Assembly: GCF_001635455.1 (NCBI RefSeq) | Contig: NZ_LWEH01000203.1 | Span: 1-63,119, forward strand | Direction: 5' to 3' | DNA length: 63,119 bases | Origin: Vibrio sp. HI00D65 | GTDB taxonomy: Bacteria; Pseudomonadota; Gammaproteobacteria; Enterobacterales; Vibrionaceae | Part shown: piece by piece, positions 8,711 through 17,025 of the stretch | Layout: every line of letters starts with the position of its first letter | How positions within the stretch are numbered: position 1 is the first letter of the stretch | Position numbers and translations under genes: made by a program | The notes under the pieces: model-generated | Seen by the model: the letters and a program-made list of their open reading frames with translations, nothing else | The model's database searches: none | What the model was told of the DNA's origin: nothing

Positions 8711-9958
8711 TTATAGCCCCTTCGTTGCTAGTTGCTTGATTTCAGTAATGAATTGGTGATAAACGGCATTAACAGACGTCATGGCCAGGTCAAACTGCTT
8801 ACCGCTGCAAATTTGCTCCGATTTTCGAATATCAAGCACGGTTCGGTTGCTTTCTGCTGCCGCAACAAACGCTTCAGAGTGGCGAATAGCGGTAGACAGT
8901 AAATGCCCTTGCGCCGCACGTAGTAGCTTATCGAATACTTTCACCTCGTGAGCACTCTTCTCGTCAAAGTTTACGGGAAGAAGCTTTGCCCACTTTAGAT
9001 TTTCGCCCTGCGATGGCAGAGCTCTGAAAGTGCCCGGCATGGTAGCCATGTAATTACTGGTAGACGCAAAGTCGAATTCTCGCGGCGTGACTGGAATGAG
9101 TACCGCGTCAGCAGCTTCATTCACAGCCCATAGGATTGGCGAATTCTGGGGAGGGGTATCAATGAAAATGAGGTCGTATTCTTGTTTAAGTATCGGTAGG
9201 ATTTTTTCGCGTAGCTCGCTCACCAGCTTCTGTTGACCTGCTTCATCTTGTCCCCAGTAGCTGTCAACAAAACGTTCGTCTGATGGGAATGCTGGGATCA
9301 CATCAAGGTTTGGCAGATGCGTTTTGAATGGAATCGCTTTAACCAGCTCCTCATAACCCAAGTCGTTAAGGTACTGCGAGAAGTCCCCTTCAGGTTCTAA
9401 ATCGGCCAGTGCAATATCGACAGCCGTCATATACACCGACTCATCATCGGCTCGGTGAATGAGGTTTTGGCCCGTTGAGCCTTGTGGGTCTAAGTCGATA
9501 ACCAAGCAACGCGCATTGAGGTTAAGGTCTAAGGCTGCTGCGGTCGCTAAGGTGACAGTTGTTGTCGATTTACCAGTACCACCTTTATGGTTTTCGACAA
9601 CCACAGTGGTTGGTTCAAAGCGCTGGTTGTACTTTGGAAAATCCATAAAATCCATCATGCTTGCGACATCAAAACGATTATAGAGATGGGTGCGGCCTTG
9701 AATGATAGGCGCACCAATCACGCCCTGCTCTGTCGCTTCGTCGATTCGACTATTAAACGTCACACGCGATAGACCAAAAAGTTCTTGAAGTTCTTTTTTC
9801 TTCAACGAATGGTTGTAGATCAAACGGTCAACGCTTCCTTCAATTTCAGTGTCAGTTACTTTGATCTGCATGCGCTCTTTGATAACAGCCTTAAGGTCGG
9901 CCTGTTCTTGCTGCATGCGTTCGCATACGAGTTCCAATGAATCGATGATGGTGGTCAT
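8711..9958 (-). CDS. parA: ParA-type partition ATPase (type Ia)
   Basis: A 415-aa ParA of the large class. Residues ~1-110 include a helix-turn-helix (KKELQELFGLSRVTFNSRI), which in this class represses the par promoter. The deviant Walker A motif is KGGTGKSTT (~residue 131), followed by the Walker A' motif LVIDLDPQGS and FIDTPPQ as Walker B. All ATPase residues look intact. With ParB it moves and positions the replicon on the nucleoid. An AAAGTACTAGAAGT element lies 39 bp upstream of the start. Confidence 0.95.
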   Translation of the reverse strand: MTTIIDSLELVCERMQQEQADLKAVIKERMQIKVTDTEIEGSVDRLIYNHSLKKKELQELFGLSRVTFNSRIDEATEQGVIGAPIIQGRTHLYNRFDVASMMDFMDFPKYNQRFEPTTVVVENHKGGTGKSTTTVTLATAAALDLNLNARCLVIDLDPQGSTGQNLIHRADDESVYMTAVDIALADLEPEGDFSQYLNDLGYEELVKAIPFKTHLPNLDVIPAFPSDERFVDSYWGQDEAGQQKLVSELREKILPILKQEYDLIFIDTPPQNSPILWAVNEAADAVLIPVTPREFDFASTSNYMATMPGTFRALPSQGENLKWAKLLPVNFDEKSAHEVKVFDKLLRAAQGHLLSTAIRHSEAFVAAAESNRTVLDIRKSEQICSGKQFDLAMTSVNAVYHQFITEIKQLATKGL

Positions 9959-10213
9959 GAAATGTCCTTAGTGCCTAAATCGCTTACAAACACTATAAAG
10001 TACTAGAAGTAAAAATTAAACCCTAAAAGATACTTTTATCCCAGTAATGGTTTAATATCTGTTTTTAGTCGCTAGATGGACGAAGGTTAACTTGAATGAG
10101 TGCTCTTTATTAGCTCCATGAGACAAAATAGATCACAAATTCAAGGTAATACGGAAGGGGGAGGCTTGTGAAACTTACTTGAAGTTCGAGATTTACTGTA
10201 ATGGCAACAACGT
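9959..10213. promoter_or_regulatory. parA upstream region with an AAAGTACTAGAAGT element
   Basis: The 255-bp region between parA and the Rz1 gene holds no gene. AAAGTACTAGAAGT at 9997-10010 matches AAAGTACTAAAAGT (27982-27995, between the Q-like and repressor genes) at 13 of 14 bases. It may contain the par promoter and operator. That the two sites share a regulator is a guess. Confidence 0.4.
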
Positions 10214-10432
10214 TTATGAATGACTAGCACACGTCTTAAGCGCAAAAATATAAGTTTGTAAATTTTTAAAGCTTCGAATAGGAATATAAACACCCTCACC
10301 CTTGTCGTTGTTTGCAAGGTACCATTCAAGGTTTATCGGTGTGGGTAGGCAATTGCTTTTTGGGGAGGGTGACACGCACGCAGCCAGAAGGATGGCCGAA
10401 CTCATTAGCAAAAGTCTCGTGTGGTTTTTCAT
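10214..10432 (-). CDS. Rz1-like outer-membrane spanin lipoprotein
   Basis: A 72-aa protein with a lipoprotein signal: basic MKNHTR, hydrophobic LLLMSSAILL and lipobox LAAC, so Cys19 should be lipidated. Its first 107 bp overlap the Rz-like gene in another frame, the classic embedded Rz/Rz1 arrangement. Prolines follow the lipobox (VSPSPKSNCLPTP), as in Rz1 proteins. With the inner-membrane Rz it would fuse inner and outer membranes at the last step of lysis and release tailocin particles. The C-terminal half (after residue ~40) is longer than in many Rz1 proteins. Confidence 0.75.
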   Translation of the reverse strand: MKNHTRLLLMSSAILLAACVSPSPKSNCLPTPINLEWYLANNDKGEGVYIPIRSFKNLQTYIFALKTCASHS

Positions 10433-10553
10433 TGATCTGTTTAACCTGTGCTTGTTTGTACTCTTGTTGTCGGGTCTCTCGCCATTTTTGATAACAGCTT
10501 GTGATAAATGAAAAGGCTTTCAGTAGCCCCAGAAAAGCTTGGAGATATTGCAT
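10326..10553 (-). CDS. Rz-like inner-membrane spanin
   Basis: A 75-aa protein with a hydrophobic N-terminal anchor (YLQAFLGLLKAFSFI) and a charged, Gln-rich helical segment (QKWRETRQQEYKQAQVKQ) suited to a coiled coil. Rz1 is nested in its 3' part in a different frame. It is shorter than lambda Rz (153 aa) but the pairing and the position at the end of a lysis cassette support the call. It directly follows the small membrane-protein gene. Confidence 0.65.
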   Translation of the reverse strand: MQYLQAFLGLLKAFSFITSCYQKWRETRQQEYKQAQVKQINEKPHETFANEFGHPSGCVRVTLPKKQLPTHTDKP

Positions 10554-10883
10554 TTATTGCGTCCGCTTGAAATGAATAGGATTGTTACTTAGTTGATTCT
10601 TGGCATGCCCACGGTTAGCTGCAATTCCCTCTAATACAGTAATGAGCCACTCGGGGGCTTTTGCTAATGTTTGAGGTTTAATGAACTGTCTCACCTGTGC
10701 CCAAATAAATCCGAGAGCGAACAGGACAAGCACCACAGCACCGTAATATTCACCGGCTGACCATCTCAGTACGCCAAAGATCAGATCAGCTTCTTCAGGA
10801 GTCAGAGTGCTGACCTCTGCCGCCACACAATTTGGTATCATTACAAGCAGTAAAAAAATTATCTTTTTCATGTATTTATCCAT
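10554..10883 (-). CDS. Small two-segment membrane protein of the lysis cassette (holin-like)
   Basis: A 109-aa protein; the start may be ATG 10883 or 10871 (MKKIIFLLL). It has an N-terminal hydrophobic segment that looks like a signal sequence ending VAA, and a second membrane span YYGAVVLVLFALGFIWAQV. Its position between the endolysin and the Rz/Rz1 pair suggests a holin, pinholin or antiholin. A second holin candidate lies at the head of the operon (26620-26901), so this one could modulate lysis timing. The family is not recognised. Confidence 0.5.
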   Translation of the reverse strand: MDKYMKKIIFLLLVMIPNCVAAEVSTLTPEEADLIFGVLRWSAGEYYGAVVLVLFALGFIWAQVRQFIKPQTLAKAPEWLITVLEGIAANRGHAKNQLSNNPIHFKRTQ

Positions 10884-10937
10884 TTTTAGATGATTGTGGT
10901 ATTTGCCTCTATATTATTAAAGACTGCTGAAAATCCA

Positions 10938-11465
10938 TTAGTTATCGGTTGCAGCTAAACGAAGGTTTTCCGCGATTCGTTGTGACCAACCTCGCGAGAA
11001 CTTGCGCCACGCCTTTGTATCGTTCATGTAATCTAAACGGTCGGCTAAAAACTTTAAGAGCACATCATTATGATCTGCGGCTTTAACTGCAGCTTCAGTT
11101 TTCTTACCATAATAGCCATCGTCCTTAGTGCCGACGGCGCGCTGCAAAAAGCGCATTGCACGCCAACAACCATGATGAATTGATGCATCAAAAAGTTGAT
11201 ACATCAGCGCTTTATGCAGATTGTCCCCACCAAGTTTGAGCCAAAAATCATGATAGTAGACCTCTTTAGCTTGCTCGATGCTGAGCTGTTCTATATTTAG
11301 ATGCGGGTAGCTCATGGCGGAGATACCAAACTTCGTACCTTTACATTCTCCCTGGCCGACGGTTCCAGTCGTCCAGTTACCACGGTCATCGTATAGGTTT
11401 TGGTACTTACCTTCGTGACCAATCACCCTTTCGAAAGCGATCAAATAGGCTTGTGGGTATTTCAT
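10938..11465 (-). CDS. Endolysin, glycoside hydrolase 108 (N-acetylmuramidase) with peptidoglycan-binding domain
   Basis: A 175-aa lysozyme. The N-terminal domain carries the catalytic Glu in FERVIGHEGKY followed by YDDRGNWTTG and GTKFGISA, as in GH108 endolysins. The C-terminal half (GYYGKKTEAAVK to SRGWSQRI) matches the peptidoglycan-binding domain of the same family. There is no signal peptide, so it depends on a holin for export. It follows gpD by 17 bp and precedes the small membrane protein and spanins, giving an endolysin-membrane protein-Rz-Rz1 lysis cassette. Confidence 0.9.
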   Translation of the reverse strand: MKYPQAYLIAFERVIGHEGKYQNLYDDRGNWTTGTVGQGECKGTKFGISAMSYPHLNIEQLSIEQAKEVYYHDFWLKLGGDNLHKALMYQLFDASIHHGCWRAMRFLQRAVGTKDDGYYGKKTEAAVKAADHNDVLLKFLADRLDYMNDTKAWRKFSRGWSQRIAENLRLAATDN

Positions 11466-11482
11466 AGGTCCTCTCTCAATAA

Positions 11483-12448
11483 TTAAGCCGGGCGAGTGGC
11501 TTCTACTTGGATGGTATAGGTACTGCGGGTACCCGACAGAGTAACGCTTTTAATCGACCAGTTACCCTTGGAGTGGAGAGAGCAAAACCCCTCTAACTTC
11601 ATAGCCGATTCAGCAAATAAGCCTGGCTTCCCTCTTAAAGTGGCGCTGAATCTTTGCACGCGCCGGTTAAACTCTGAAAGTTTAGCTTCGGCACGTTGCG
11701 TCGCTTCATCTGCACTTTTAAACACACTATCTTGAATTAGGTAATAAGGTTTGTGGCCGATCTTCGCTGTGCCACTTTCTCCCGTCTCAGTGGTTTGCCA
11801 TTCAGCTTTAATGCCTTTGAATCGGATATTACTGGGGTGTGCAATCTTGGCTGAACCTTTTTGAACATCCTGAGCCGAAATAATGATGGAACGCTGGACG
11901 TTACCTGCTAACGTTTTTAGACTCCCTCGCTTGCCAAACACATACATACGATCGATGGGCTTGGCGATAGCGTCGTACATCGTTGCTAATCGAGTAATAA
12001 AAGCAGAGTCAGTCTCCTCATTTTGATTCAAGTGTCCGGTTAACAGGCATGCGAGTTCTGGGCTAACGCGCACATCGTAGCCATGCGGTTCCATTACGGC
12101 TTTCACCACATCCGAGACTGTAGCCGGTGGAAAGGAGCGTCGCCTAGGTTCCTTAAAACCACTCCTATCTTCTACACTAAATTTAGCTGGAGTAAGTTGC
12201 ACAACTAGCTTTACTGGATGCAAGTGTTCAGTGACCGAAGAAACTTGAAAAGCTCCCCGATGTTCGCCATCAATCGTTACGCTCCACTCACAACCGCTTT
12301 TAGGAATGTACTCTTGTAACTGGCTACCACTGAAGTTAAGAGTAAGCCTATCCGCTTTTGTACCATCATCACTGTCTGTTAATGACCAGCTGATGAGAAA
12401 TGGCTTAAGCTCTGTAGCCCCCTCCCCCTTGATGCTTATTACGTCCAT
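11483..12448 (-). CDS. P2 gpD-like baseplate hub protein (late control protein D)
   Basis: A 321-aa protein of the phage late-control D family, the T4 gp27-like hub that holds the spike to the tail tube. Typical stretches are the N-terminal ELKPFLISWSLTDSDDGTKADRLTLNFSG, the central VMEPHGYDVRVSPELA and TDSAFITRLATMYDA, and the C-terminal DEATQRAEAKLSEFNRR segment. Length agrees with the P2/Mu D family (~320-390). It overlaps gpX by 10 bp. Unlike P2, no separate Ogr activator gene is seen near it. Confidence 0.9.
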   Translation of the reverse strand: MDVISIKGEGATELKPFLISWSLTDSDDGTKADRLTLNFSGSQLQEYIPKSGCEWSVTIDGEHRGAFQVSSVTEHLHPVKLVVQLTPAKFSVEDRSGFKEPRRRSFPPATVSDVVKAVMEPHGYDVRVSPELACLLTGHLNQNEETDSAFITRLATMYDAIAKPIDRMYVFGKRGSLKTLAGNVQRSIIISAQDVQKGSAKIAHPSNIRFKGIKAEWQTTETGESGTAKIGHKPYYLIQDSVFKSADEATQRAEAKLSEFNRRVQRFSATLRGKPGLFAESAMKLEGFCSLHSKGNWSIKSVTLSGTRSTYTIQVEATRPA

Positions 12449-12648
12449 ACCGGTATTTCTCTTGTTGCGACTTCATTAGTTTTATCTTCAATAGTCGGTA
12501 ATTCAACCACTTGGCCGGGTTCTAAAAAAGGTGTAGTTTGGTTTGGATTAAGTCGATAAAACGCCTCCTCAAGTTCGTCTGAGTCCACACCAAATACACG
12601 AAAAAGTAACCGGTTAACCGTTTCATTTGGCTTTACTTGTACTTTCAT
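12439..12648 (-). CDS. P2 gpX-like tail protein (LysM-like)
   Basis: A 69-aa protein with the short LysM-like fold of tail protein X: TVNRLLFRVFGVD, then EEAFYRLNPNQTTPFLEPGQVVELP. It is needed for tail completion in P2. It overlaps gpU upstream by 26 bp and gpD downstream by 10 bp, keeping the U-X-D order of Vibrio and Pseudomonas P2-like tails. Confidence 0.88.
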   Translation of the reverse strand: MKVQVKPNETVNRLLFRVFGVDSDELEEAFYRLNPNQTTPFLEPGQVVELPTIEDKTNEVATREIPVWT

Positions 12649-13042
12649 TTCTCTGTCGATATTCCTTTAGCGTGAGTGTTATTTTGACGATTTGCGCTTG
12701 TCCTGAATCAATGATTTTTGTATAGCTGGTCTTTACATTACGAATGGTAAATGTCCCCCAATTTTTACCTTTACTATCCGTCGCCTGAACGACCTTATGT
12801 GCTTTGGCCATCGCACGTAACGCTTCAGCTTCGGCCTCGCCACTCCCTTTGAACGCTACGAGATTAAGCGTCCAGTTATCGAGCGGGTTGGCAGTAGGGT
12901 CTTGCCTCGGGCAGTCAATCGCATCAAAATCTGACCAACCACTAGAAGTCTCATAGGAATGGCCTTCCAGCGGATTACTTTGTTTGACACTAAAAACATG
13001 CTCGTCTAGTGCCAAATGCTCGTTAAATGCTAAATACTCCAT
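12623..13042 (-). CDS. P2 gpU-like tail terminator protein
   Basis: A 139-aa protein matching the gpU family in length and position, with SYETSSGWSDFDAIDC, then GKNWGTFTIRNVKTSYTKIIDSGQAQIVKITLTLKEY, which is the conserved C-terminal strand region. gpU caps the distal end of the tail tube and stops its growth. The start overlaps the tape-measure stop by one base (TAATG). Confidence 0.85.
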   Translation of the reverse strand: MEYLAFNEHLALDEHVFSVKQSNPLEGHSYETSSGWSDFDAIDCPRQDPTANPLDNWTLNLVAFKGSGEAEAEALRAMAKAHKVVQATDSKGKNWGTFTIRNVKTSYTKIIDSGQAQIVKITLTLKEYRQRNESTSKAK

Positions 13043-15831
13043 TAATTCACCAATGAATGTTCAAAATCTTGTGTGAGGTTTTCAGAGTCCAAACCATGCT
13101 CTTGAGCAAACTGAGTGAGCGCCTGCTGTATCGCCTCCATCGTTAACATTGCGGTTTGTTCTGGGGCTTGCGCTCCAGATATCTGCACAACAGGAGAAAA
13201 GGTCACACTCGGCCTCTGAGTTTGCTCTGCTTTATGAATTTGATTACTTCTAATCTCTTCCATTTTATTGGGTAAGGGGCTCTGGTTTATCCAATGCTCC
13301 GTGGCAAGTTCTGGACTTTTCGCTTGAGCAAACTCGGGGCTGGCCACTGCTTTTGCCCCCTCAGACGCCGGTTTCTCGCTTGGTGTGCTTCCATCACCTT
13401 TAAACCAACTAAAGATGGTTGAACCAATATCTTCACCAGTAACGTCGCCAAGCATTCCTCCAATACCTGCGCCAATCACAGTTCCGATACCAGGAAGGAC
13501 CATTGAGCCAAGCGCAGCACCTGCTGCTGCACCACCTAAACCACCAAGCAACCCACCGCCACGTTTTGCCGCCGCGGCTTTATCTCCACTCATTAGGTGG
13601 TTAGTAAAGCTAACGGCATCAAAGGCCATGCTGAGAGGTCGCACAAAGGAAGTCACTTTAGCCAGTTTATGAATAGGCATGCCCCACCCTTTTGCCTTGG
13701 CACTTCTTGAATCCGGCGCATGCCCACCGGGAACGCTCGAAGGTGAATCCTGAATTACACCGCTGAACAACCTCATACCTAAACTGCGTTTGCCAGCACG
13801 TCGGCGTCGTGATGATGGCCTTGCTTTTTCTCTTGCCCTGCCAGATTCGCTCACGCGAGCGCCGCCTGTCGCTCTTGCTTGACGTTCCATTGCGGCAGTG
13901 TGACGATTGGCCGCAGCCGTCGCTTTGTCTGTAGCAGACTGTTGGCTCTTTAAGGCCAATGCCTCTTTAGCGATACTCGTAATGTTTGTCGCGAATTTGA
14001 TACCTTGATAAACCTTATAAGCAGCAATACCGGCCACGACTGAAGCACCTAGCCCAAGTACAGCACTGCTCGCCATTCCGGATTCGGCAATCCAATCAGT
14101 TGTTGCTATCGTTAGGTCCGTGACACCATTGTAAAAACCTCTAAGTGCAGGCCACGCCTTATCACCCAAAACAATGGCTAATTGACTGAATGCATCATTA
14201 GAGCGCTCTATATCAGCAAGCCTTGTACTGGCATTTTCTTGGTACTCTTTATTCACCGAATTTGAGCTTGCAGAAGCCGCATTCTCCTGAATTTGAGTGA
14301 GTTGCTCTGTATCCTTGAGCATCTTTGTTATCAGTGGACTCGCCTTGTCACCAAATATGGACTTGATCGCAGCAGCTTGCTCCTGTGTGTCTAACCCTTT
14401 GATACCATCGAGTACACCCAGCAAAGTAGCTGTTGCGTCTTTTGTCATACCAAGTGAAACAGACTCTGCATCAGTACCAAGCTTTTTAAAGGTGTTTTTT
14501 TGGCCATCCGTCGCTAGGAGTCCAGCGCTTAAAGCTGCGGTAATGTCCTTGACAGCTATTGTCGCCTCTTTTTTACTAGCGCCATTTGCTAAAAGGGCTC
14601 CCGACAGTCCCAATGCTTGTGACTCACTGAAGCCTGCGTTCATCATGAACTCGCCTTGGCTAGCCATAACATGCACGAGATCGCTTGCATTAACGCCGCT
14701 ATTTTTGCTGTCAACCTCATTGATCATATTAGCCATATGCATGAATTTTTTTTGACCGGATTCATCATGCCTATACCCAAGTGCATTGCGTAATTTCATT
14801 CCTTGTTGGGCAGCCTGCACTTTGTCTTTTATGCCCCAAGCAGATGAGGCCATAACAGTCTCACGGGTATAAGCAACAAGATCTTCCTTGCCAATCCCCG
14901 AGTTCGCGCCAGTACCAGCAATTGCCATTATCTGTGAGCTATCCACCCCTGCTAATTCGACCGCAAGACTATTTAGCTCACGACGTAGCGCTTGTGCTTC
15001 TTGTCCTTGAGCGCCTTGATTTCCAAAATCAAAATTTCGAGCAATGGTTAAAAATGACGCATCATTGACAGCCGATTTTTTCATCATGACTGCGCCGGTC
15101 GATAAAATGGCCCCAGCAGTGGCGTTACTGCTTGGCATTGATTGCAGTACATCTTTTTTACGTTGTTGAAGTTCATTAGAGCGGCTTAGCAAGCGATTTT
15201 CACGGTCGAGTAATTGCGCCGATTTTTCGACTCTACGGTCTGCGATATCTTTAGCTTTGGGTAAATCCGTCGGGTTAATACCGACTGCTTCCAACTTACT
15301 TTCCAGCTTAGAGATTTGGCGTGACTGGTTTTTCTCTTGTGCTTTTAAGCTCGATGCTTTTTGACGTAGCCTCTCTAATTCCGCTTGTTCCTTTTTGGTG
15401 TGCTTATATTGGGCGTTTTTTTTCTTAGTCAGCTTGTATACGACCGACTCAGAACGAACTAATTTTTGTTGCTCTTTATCAGTTAAATTAATACCTTGGG
15501 CTTTTTTCCTATTCAGCACTTCTAAAGCTTTCTGGTTATTTTTTAGCGAAACGGTCTCTGCGTCCGTAAGCTTTAGATGGAGTGTTTGTTTGGCAGACAA
15601 CGCTGTCAGTACTGCGCTGTTATGTGATGCTTGCTTTTGAGTCATGCGAAGCGCCGACTCTAAAGACTCGAACTGCCTAACATCACCTGCAATATCCTGT
15701 GCTGATTTCAGTTCCTTTTGTGCCTTTTTTATGGCGCCAATAAAACCTTGCTGCGCCTTATCTGCTGTCTCAATTCCAGCGACCGCTTGCGTAGCACCTG
15801 TGGTGATGCCTAATTCTATTTTTTTATCCAC
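13042..15831 (-). CDS. Tail tape-measure protein (P2 gpT-like)
   Basis: A 929-aa protein starting with GTG at 15831, which overlaps the end of the E' frame. Residues ~30-235 are coiled coil (many Lys, Gln, Glu; QRKKDVLQ), then a TP901-type tape-measure core (FDFGNQGAQGQEAQALRRELNSLAVELAGVD and similar), a hydrophobic segment (SSAVLGLGASVVAGIAAYKVYQG, ~590), an Arg-rich patch and a Gly-Ala membrane-like stretch (LGGLGGAAAGAALGSMVL). Tape-measure length sets tail length; at ~0.15 nm per residue this would suggest a tail near 140 nm, an inference from family behaviour. Confidence 0.93.
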   Translation of the reverse strand: MDKKIELGITTGATQAVAGIETADKAQQGFIGAIKKAQKELKSAQDIAGDVRQFESLESALRMTQKQASHNSAVLTALSAKQTLHLKLTDAETVSLKNNQKALEVLNRKKAQGINLTDKEQQKLVRSESVVYKLTKKKNAQYKHTKKEQAELERLRQKASSLKAQEKNQSRQISKLESKLEAVGINPTDLPKAKDIADRRVEKSAQLLDRENRLLSRSNELQQRKKDVLQSMPSSNATAGAILSTGAVMMKKSAVNDASFLTIARNFDFGNQGAQGQEAQALRRELNSLAVELAGVDSSQIMAIAGTGANSGIGKEDLVAYTRETVMASSAWGIKDKVQAAQQGMKLRNALGYRHDESGQKKFMHMANMINEVDSKNSGVNASDLVHVMASQGEFMMNAGFSESQALGLSGALLANGASKKEATIAVKDITAALSAGLLATDGQKNTFKKLGTDAESVSLGMTKDATATLLGVLDGIKGLDTQEQAAAIKSIFGDKASPLITKMLKDTEQLTQIQENAASASSNSVNKEYQENASTRLADIERSNDAFSQLAIVLGDKAWPALRGFYNGVTDLTIATTDWIAESGMASSAVLGLGASVVAGIAAYKVYQGIKFATNITSIAKEALALKSQQSATDKATAAANRHTAAMERQARATGGARVSESGRAREKARPSSRRRRAGKRSLGMRLFSGVIQDSPSSVPGGHAPDSRSAKAKGWGMPIHKLAKVTSFVRPLSMAFDAVSFTNHLMSGDKAAAAKRGGGLLGGLGGAAAGAALGSMVLPGIGTVIGAGIGGMLGDVTGEDIGSTIFSWFKGDGSTPSEKPASEGAKAVASPEFAQAKSPELATEHWINQSPLPNKMEEIRSNQIHKAEQTQRPSVTFSPVVQISGAQAPEQTAMLTMEAIQQALTQFAQEHGLDSENLTQDFEHSLVN

Positions 15832-15985
15832 GCTTTACCCCTAAGTGAGCTAAAGCTAGCTCGTAACGTCGCAATGCAATTTCCGTTGTCCACTCTTGTG
15901 CATCACCAGCGGAGTAACCCGCCAGTGGAATCACGTCTAGAATGACTTCAACGCTCTCTACTGAAAGTAAGCCGCTGGTCTGATT
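15824..15985 (-). CDS. E' extension reached by -1 frameshift from the E gene
   Basis: After the TTTTTTA slippery site the -1 frame stays open for 53 codons, to TAA at 15826-15824. It reads SVEVILDVIPLAGYSAG.., then EWTTEIALRRYELALAHLG, the pattern of P2 gpE' where a Trp-Glu/Arg helix ends the protein. The frame has no start codon or ribosome-binding site of its own. Its stop overlaps the GTG start of the tape-measure gene, so frameshifting could couple E' to tape-measure translation. The full E+E' product would be about 221 aa. Confidence 0.8.
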   Translation of the reverse strand, partial: NQTSGLLSVESVEVILDVIPLAGYSAGDAQEWTTEIALRRYELALAHLGVKRG

Positions 15986-16488
15986 AAAAAATGCGTTACA
16001 GCGCTCACAAGGCTTCGGTAATCTGGTAATGGCAAAGCCATAATTTCATCTTCTTCAAGATCTGTAAGGTTCGCGATAATAAAACAGGCCCGTTTGATGT
16101 CATCATTGATTTTATTGGCCATTTTGGAAAGTTTAAGGGTAGGTAGCTCGAAGGTTACTTTGCGCTCACCACTAAAATGCAGCACCACTTCTTTCGCTGT
16201 TTCATCCTGCTCTAATTGAGCCAACTGGTAGCTGGTTTGGTGGTAGAAGTCATAAGACGACTCATAAAGCGTCAGCCAATCAGGGCTTGATAGCGCATCC
16301 AGTTCATCTTGGCAAAGCCCTGTTGAGGCCATCACCAAAGCTTCTTTCTCTTCTTGGGTGAATGTGTCACCTTTCGGCTCAATCGCCATGCTTGATTCAC
16401 GGCTCATTGGCTTTACTGTGACTTTACTGAGTGTTTCAATGGATTTTAAAAGCGTGAATGAACGCTCTAGGTATTCGGTTTGAGTCAT
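15958..16488 (-). CDS. Tail assembly chaperone E (P2 gpE-like, TAC family)
   Basis: A 176-aa tail assembly chaperone located between tube and tape measure, the place of P2 E and lambda G. The C-terminal half has DLEEDEIMALPLPDYRSLVSAVTHFL, the typical TAC_7 motif. The N-terminal half carries a similar block (CQDELDALSSPDWLTLYESSYDF), so the protein looks like an internal duplication; P2 gpE is only about 90 aa. A canonical slippery heptamer seven codons before the stop leads into E'. Confidence 0.85.
   Translation of the reverse strand: MTQTEYLERSFTLLKSIETLSKVTVKPMSRESSMAIEPKGDTFTQEEKEALVMASTGLCQDELDALSSPDWLTLYESSYDFYHQTSYQLAQLEQDETAKEVVLHFSGERKVTFELPTLKLSKMANKINDDIKRACFIIANLTDLEEDEIMALPLPDYRSLVSAVTHFLIRPAAYFQ
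15985..15991 (-). promoter_or_regulatory. Programmed -1 frameshift slippery site T-TTT-TTA
   Basis: Read in the E frame the codons are CAT TTT TTA, giving the canonical heptamer T TTT TTA. The frame entered by a -1 slip is open and encodes the gpE'-type sequence. P2 and most long-tailed phages use a -1 frameshift at exactly this gene, which makes the site credible. Confidence 0.85.
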
Positions 16489-16504
16489 ACTGCCTCCACA
16501 ATAA

Positions 16505-16530
16505 ATAAAAAGGTCGCCAATTGGCGACCT
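16505..16530 (-). terminator. Intrinsic terminator between tube and E genes
   Basis: AGGTCGCCAA at 16511-16520 pairs with TTGGCGACCT at 16521-16530. On the minus strand the stem is followed by a T-rich tract (16510-16505 and beyond). Placed just after the highly used sheath and tube genes, it would lower transcription of E, tape measure and later genes unless antiterminated. Confidence 0.75.
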
Positions 16531-16547
16531 TAAATAAACACAATGCG

Positions 16548-17015
16548 TTAGTTATTGAATTTCTTGCCACCGATCGTGTATTGACCGTTATCAATATCCA
16601 CTTCGGTGAGGGTCACACCGTTTTCTTTCCATGTATGCCTCGAGATCTGTCCCGTTAAGGTAAGGGTTTGTTGTTCGCGCATCTTGTGTGATGAATACTC
16701 CACGCTGACTTCACCCGTCATCTGGTGCTCAGCTGAAAACACCTGATCTTGATTCGTGCCATTTTCATTGAAAATAATGACCGTCTTATCACCATTTTTC
16801 AGGGCCGACTTGACCACCGAAGCCATTTCACCCTTAATGGTCACCGACCACTCAGCAGCTTCGTAACCCACACACACTTTTTTGCCCATGAATGCCCCAG
16901 GCACATCAGCATATACTTTGCTGTATTTGGGTGGTGTAAAGTCTTCAATGTTGTTCGTAATTTTAATGTCGCCTGGTAGTACTAGTTTTCTGGCGAGAGT
17001 AACTCGATTAGACAT
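16548..17015 (-). CDS. Tail tube protein (P2 FII-like)
   Basis: A 155-aa tail tube protein. It has the tube-family N-terminus (PGDIKITNNIEDFTPPKYSKVYADVPGAFMG), a GYEAAEWSVTIKGEM strand, and a C-terminal TLTLTGQISRHTW..VTLTEVDI segment. It forms the inner tube within the contractile sheath. It lies 10 bp after the sheath gene, which is the FI-FII order of P2. Confidence 0.92.
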   Translation of the reverse strand: MSNRVTLARKLVLPGDIKITNNIEDFTPPKYSKVYADVPGAFMGKKVCVGYEAAEWSVTIKGEMASVVKSALKNGDKTVIIFNENGTNQDQVFSAEHQMTGEVSVEYSSHKMREQQTLTLTGQISRHTWKENGVTLTEVDIDNGQYTIGGKKFNN

Positions 17016-17025
17016 ATTTCACCTA

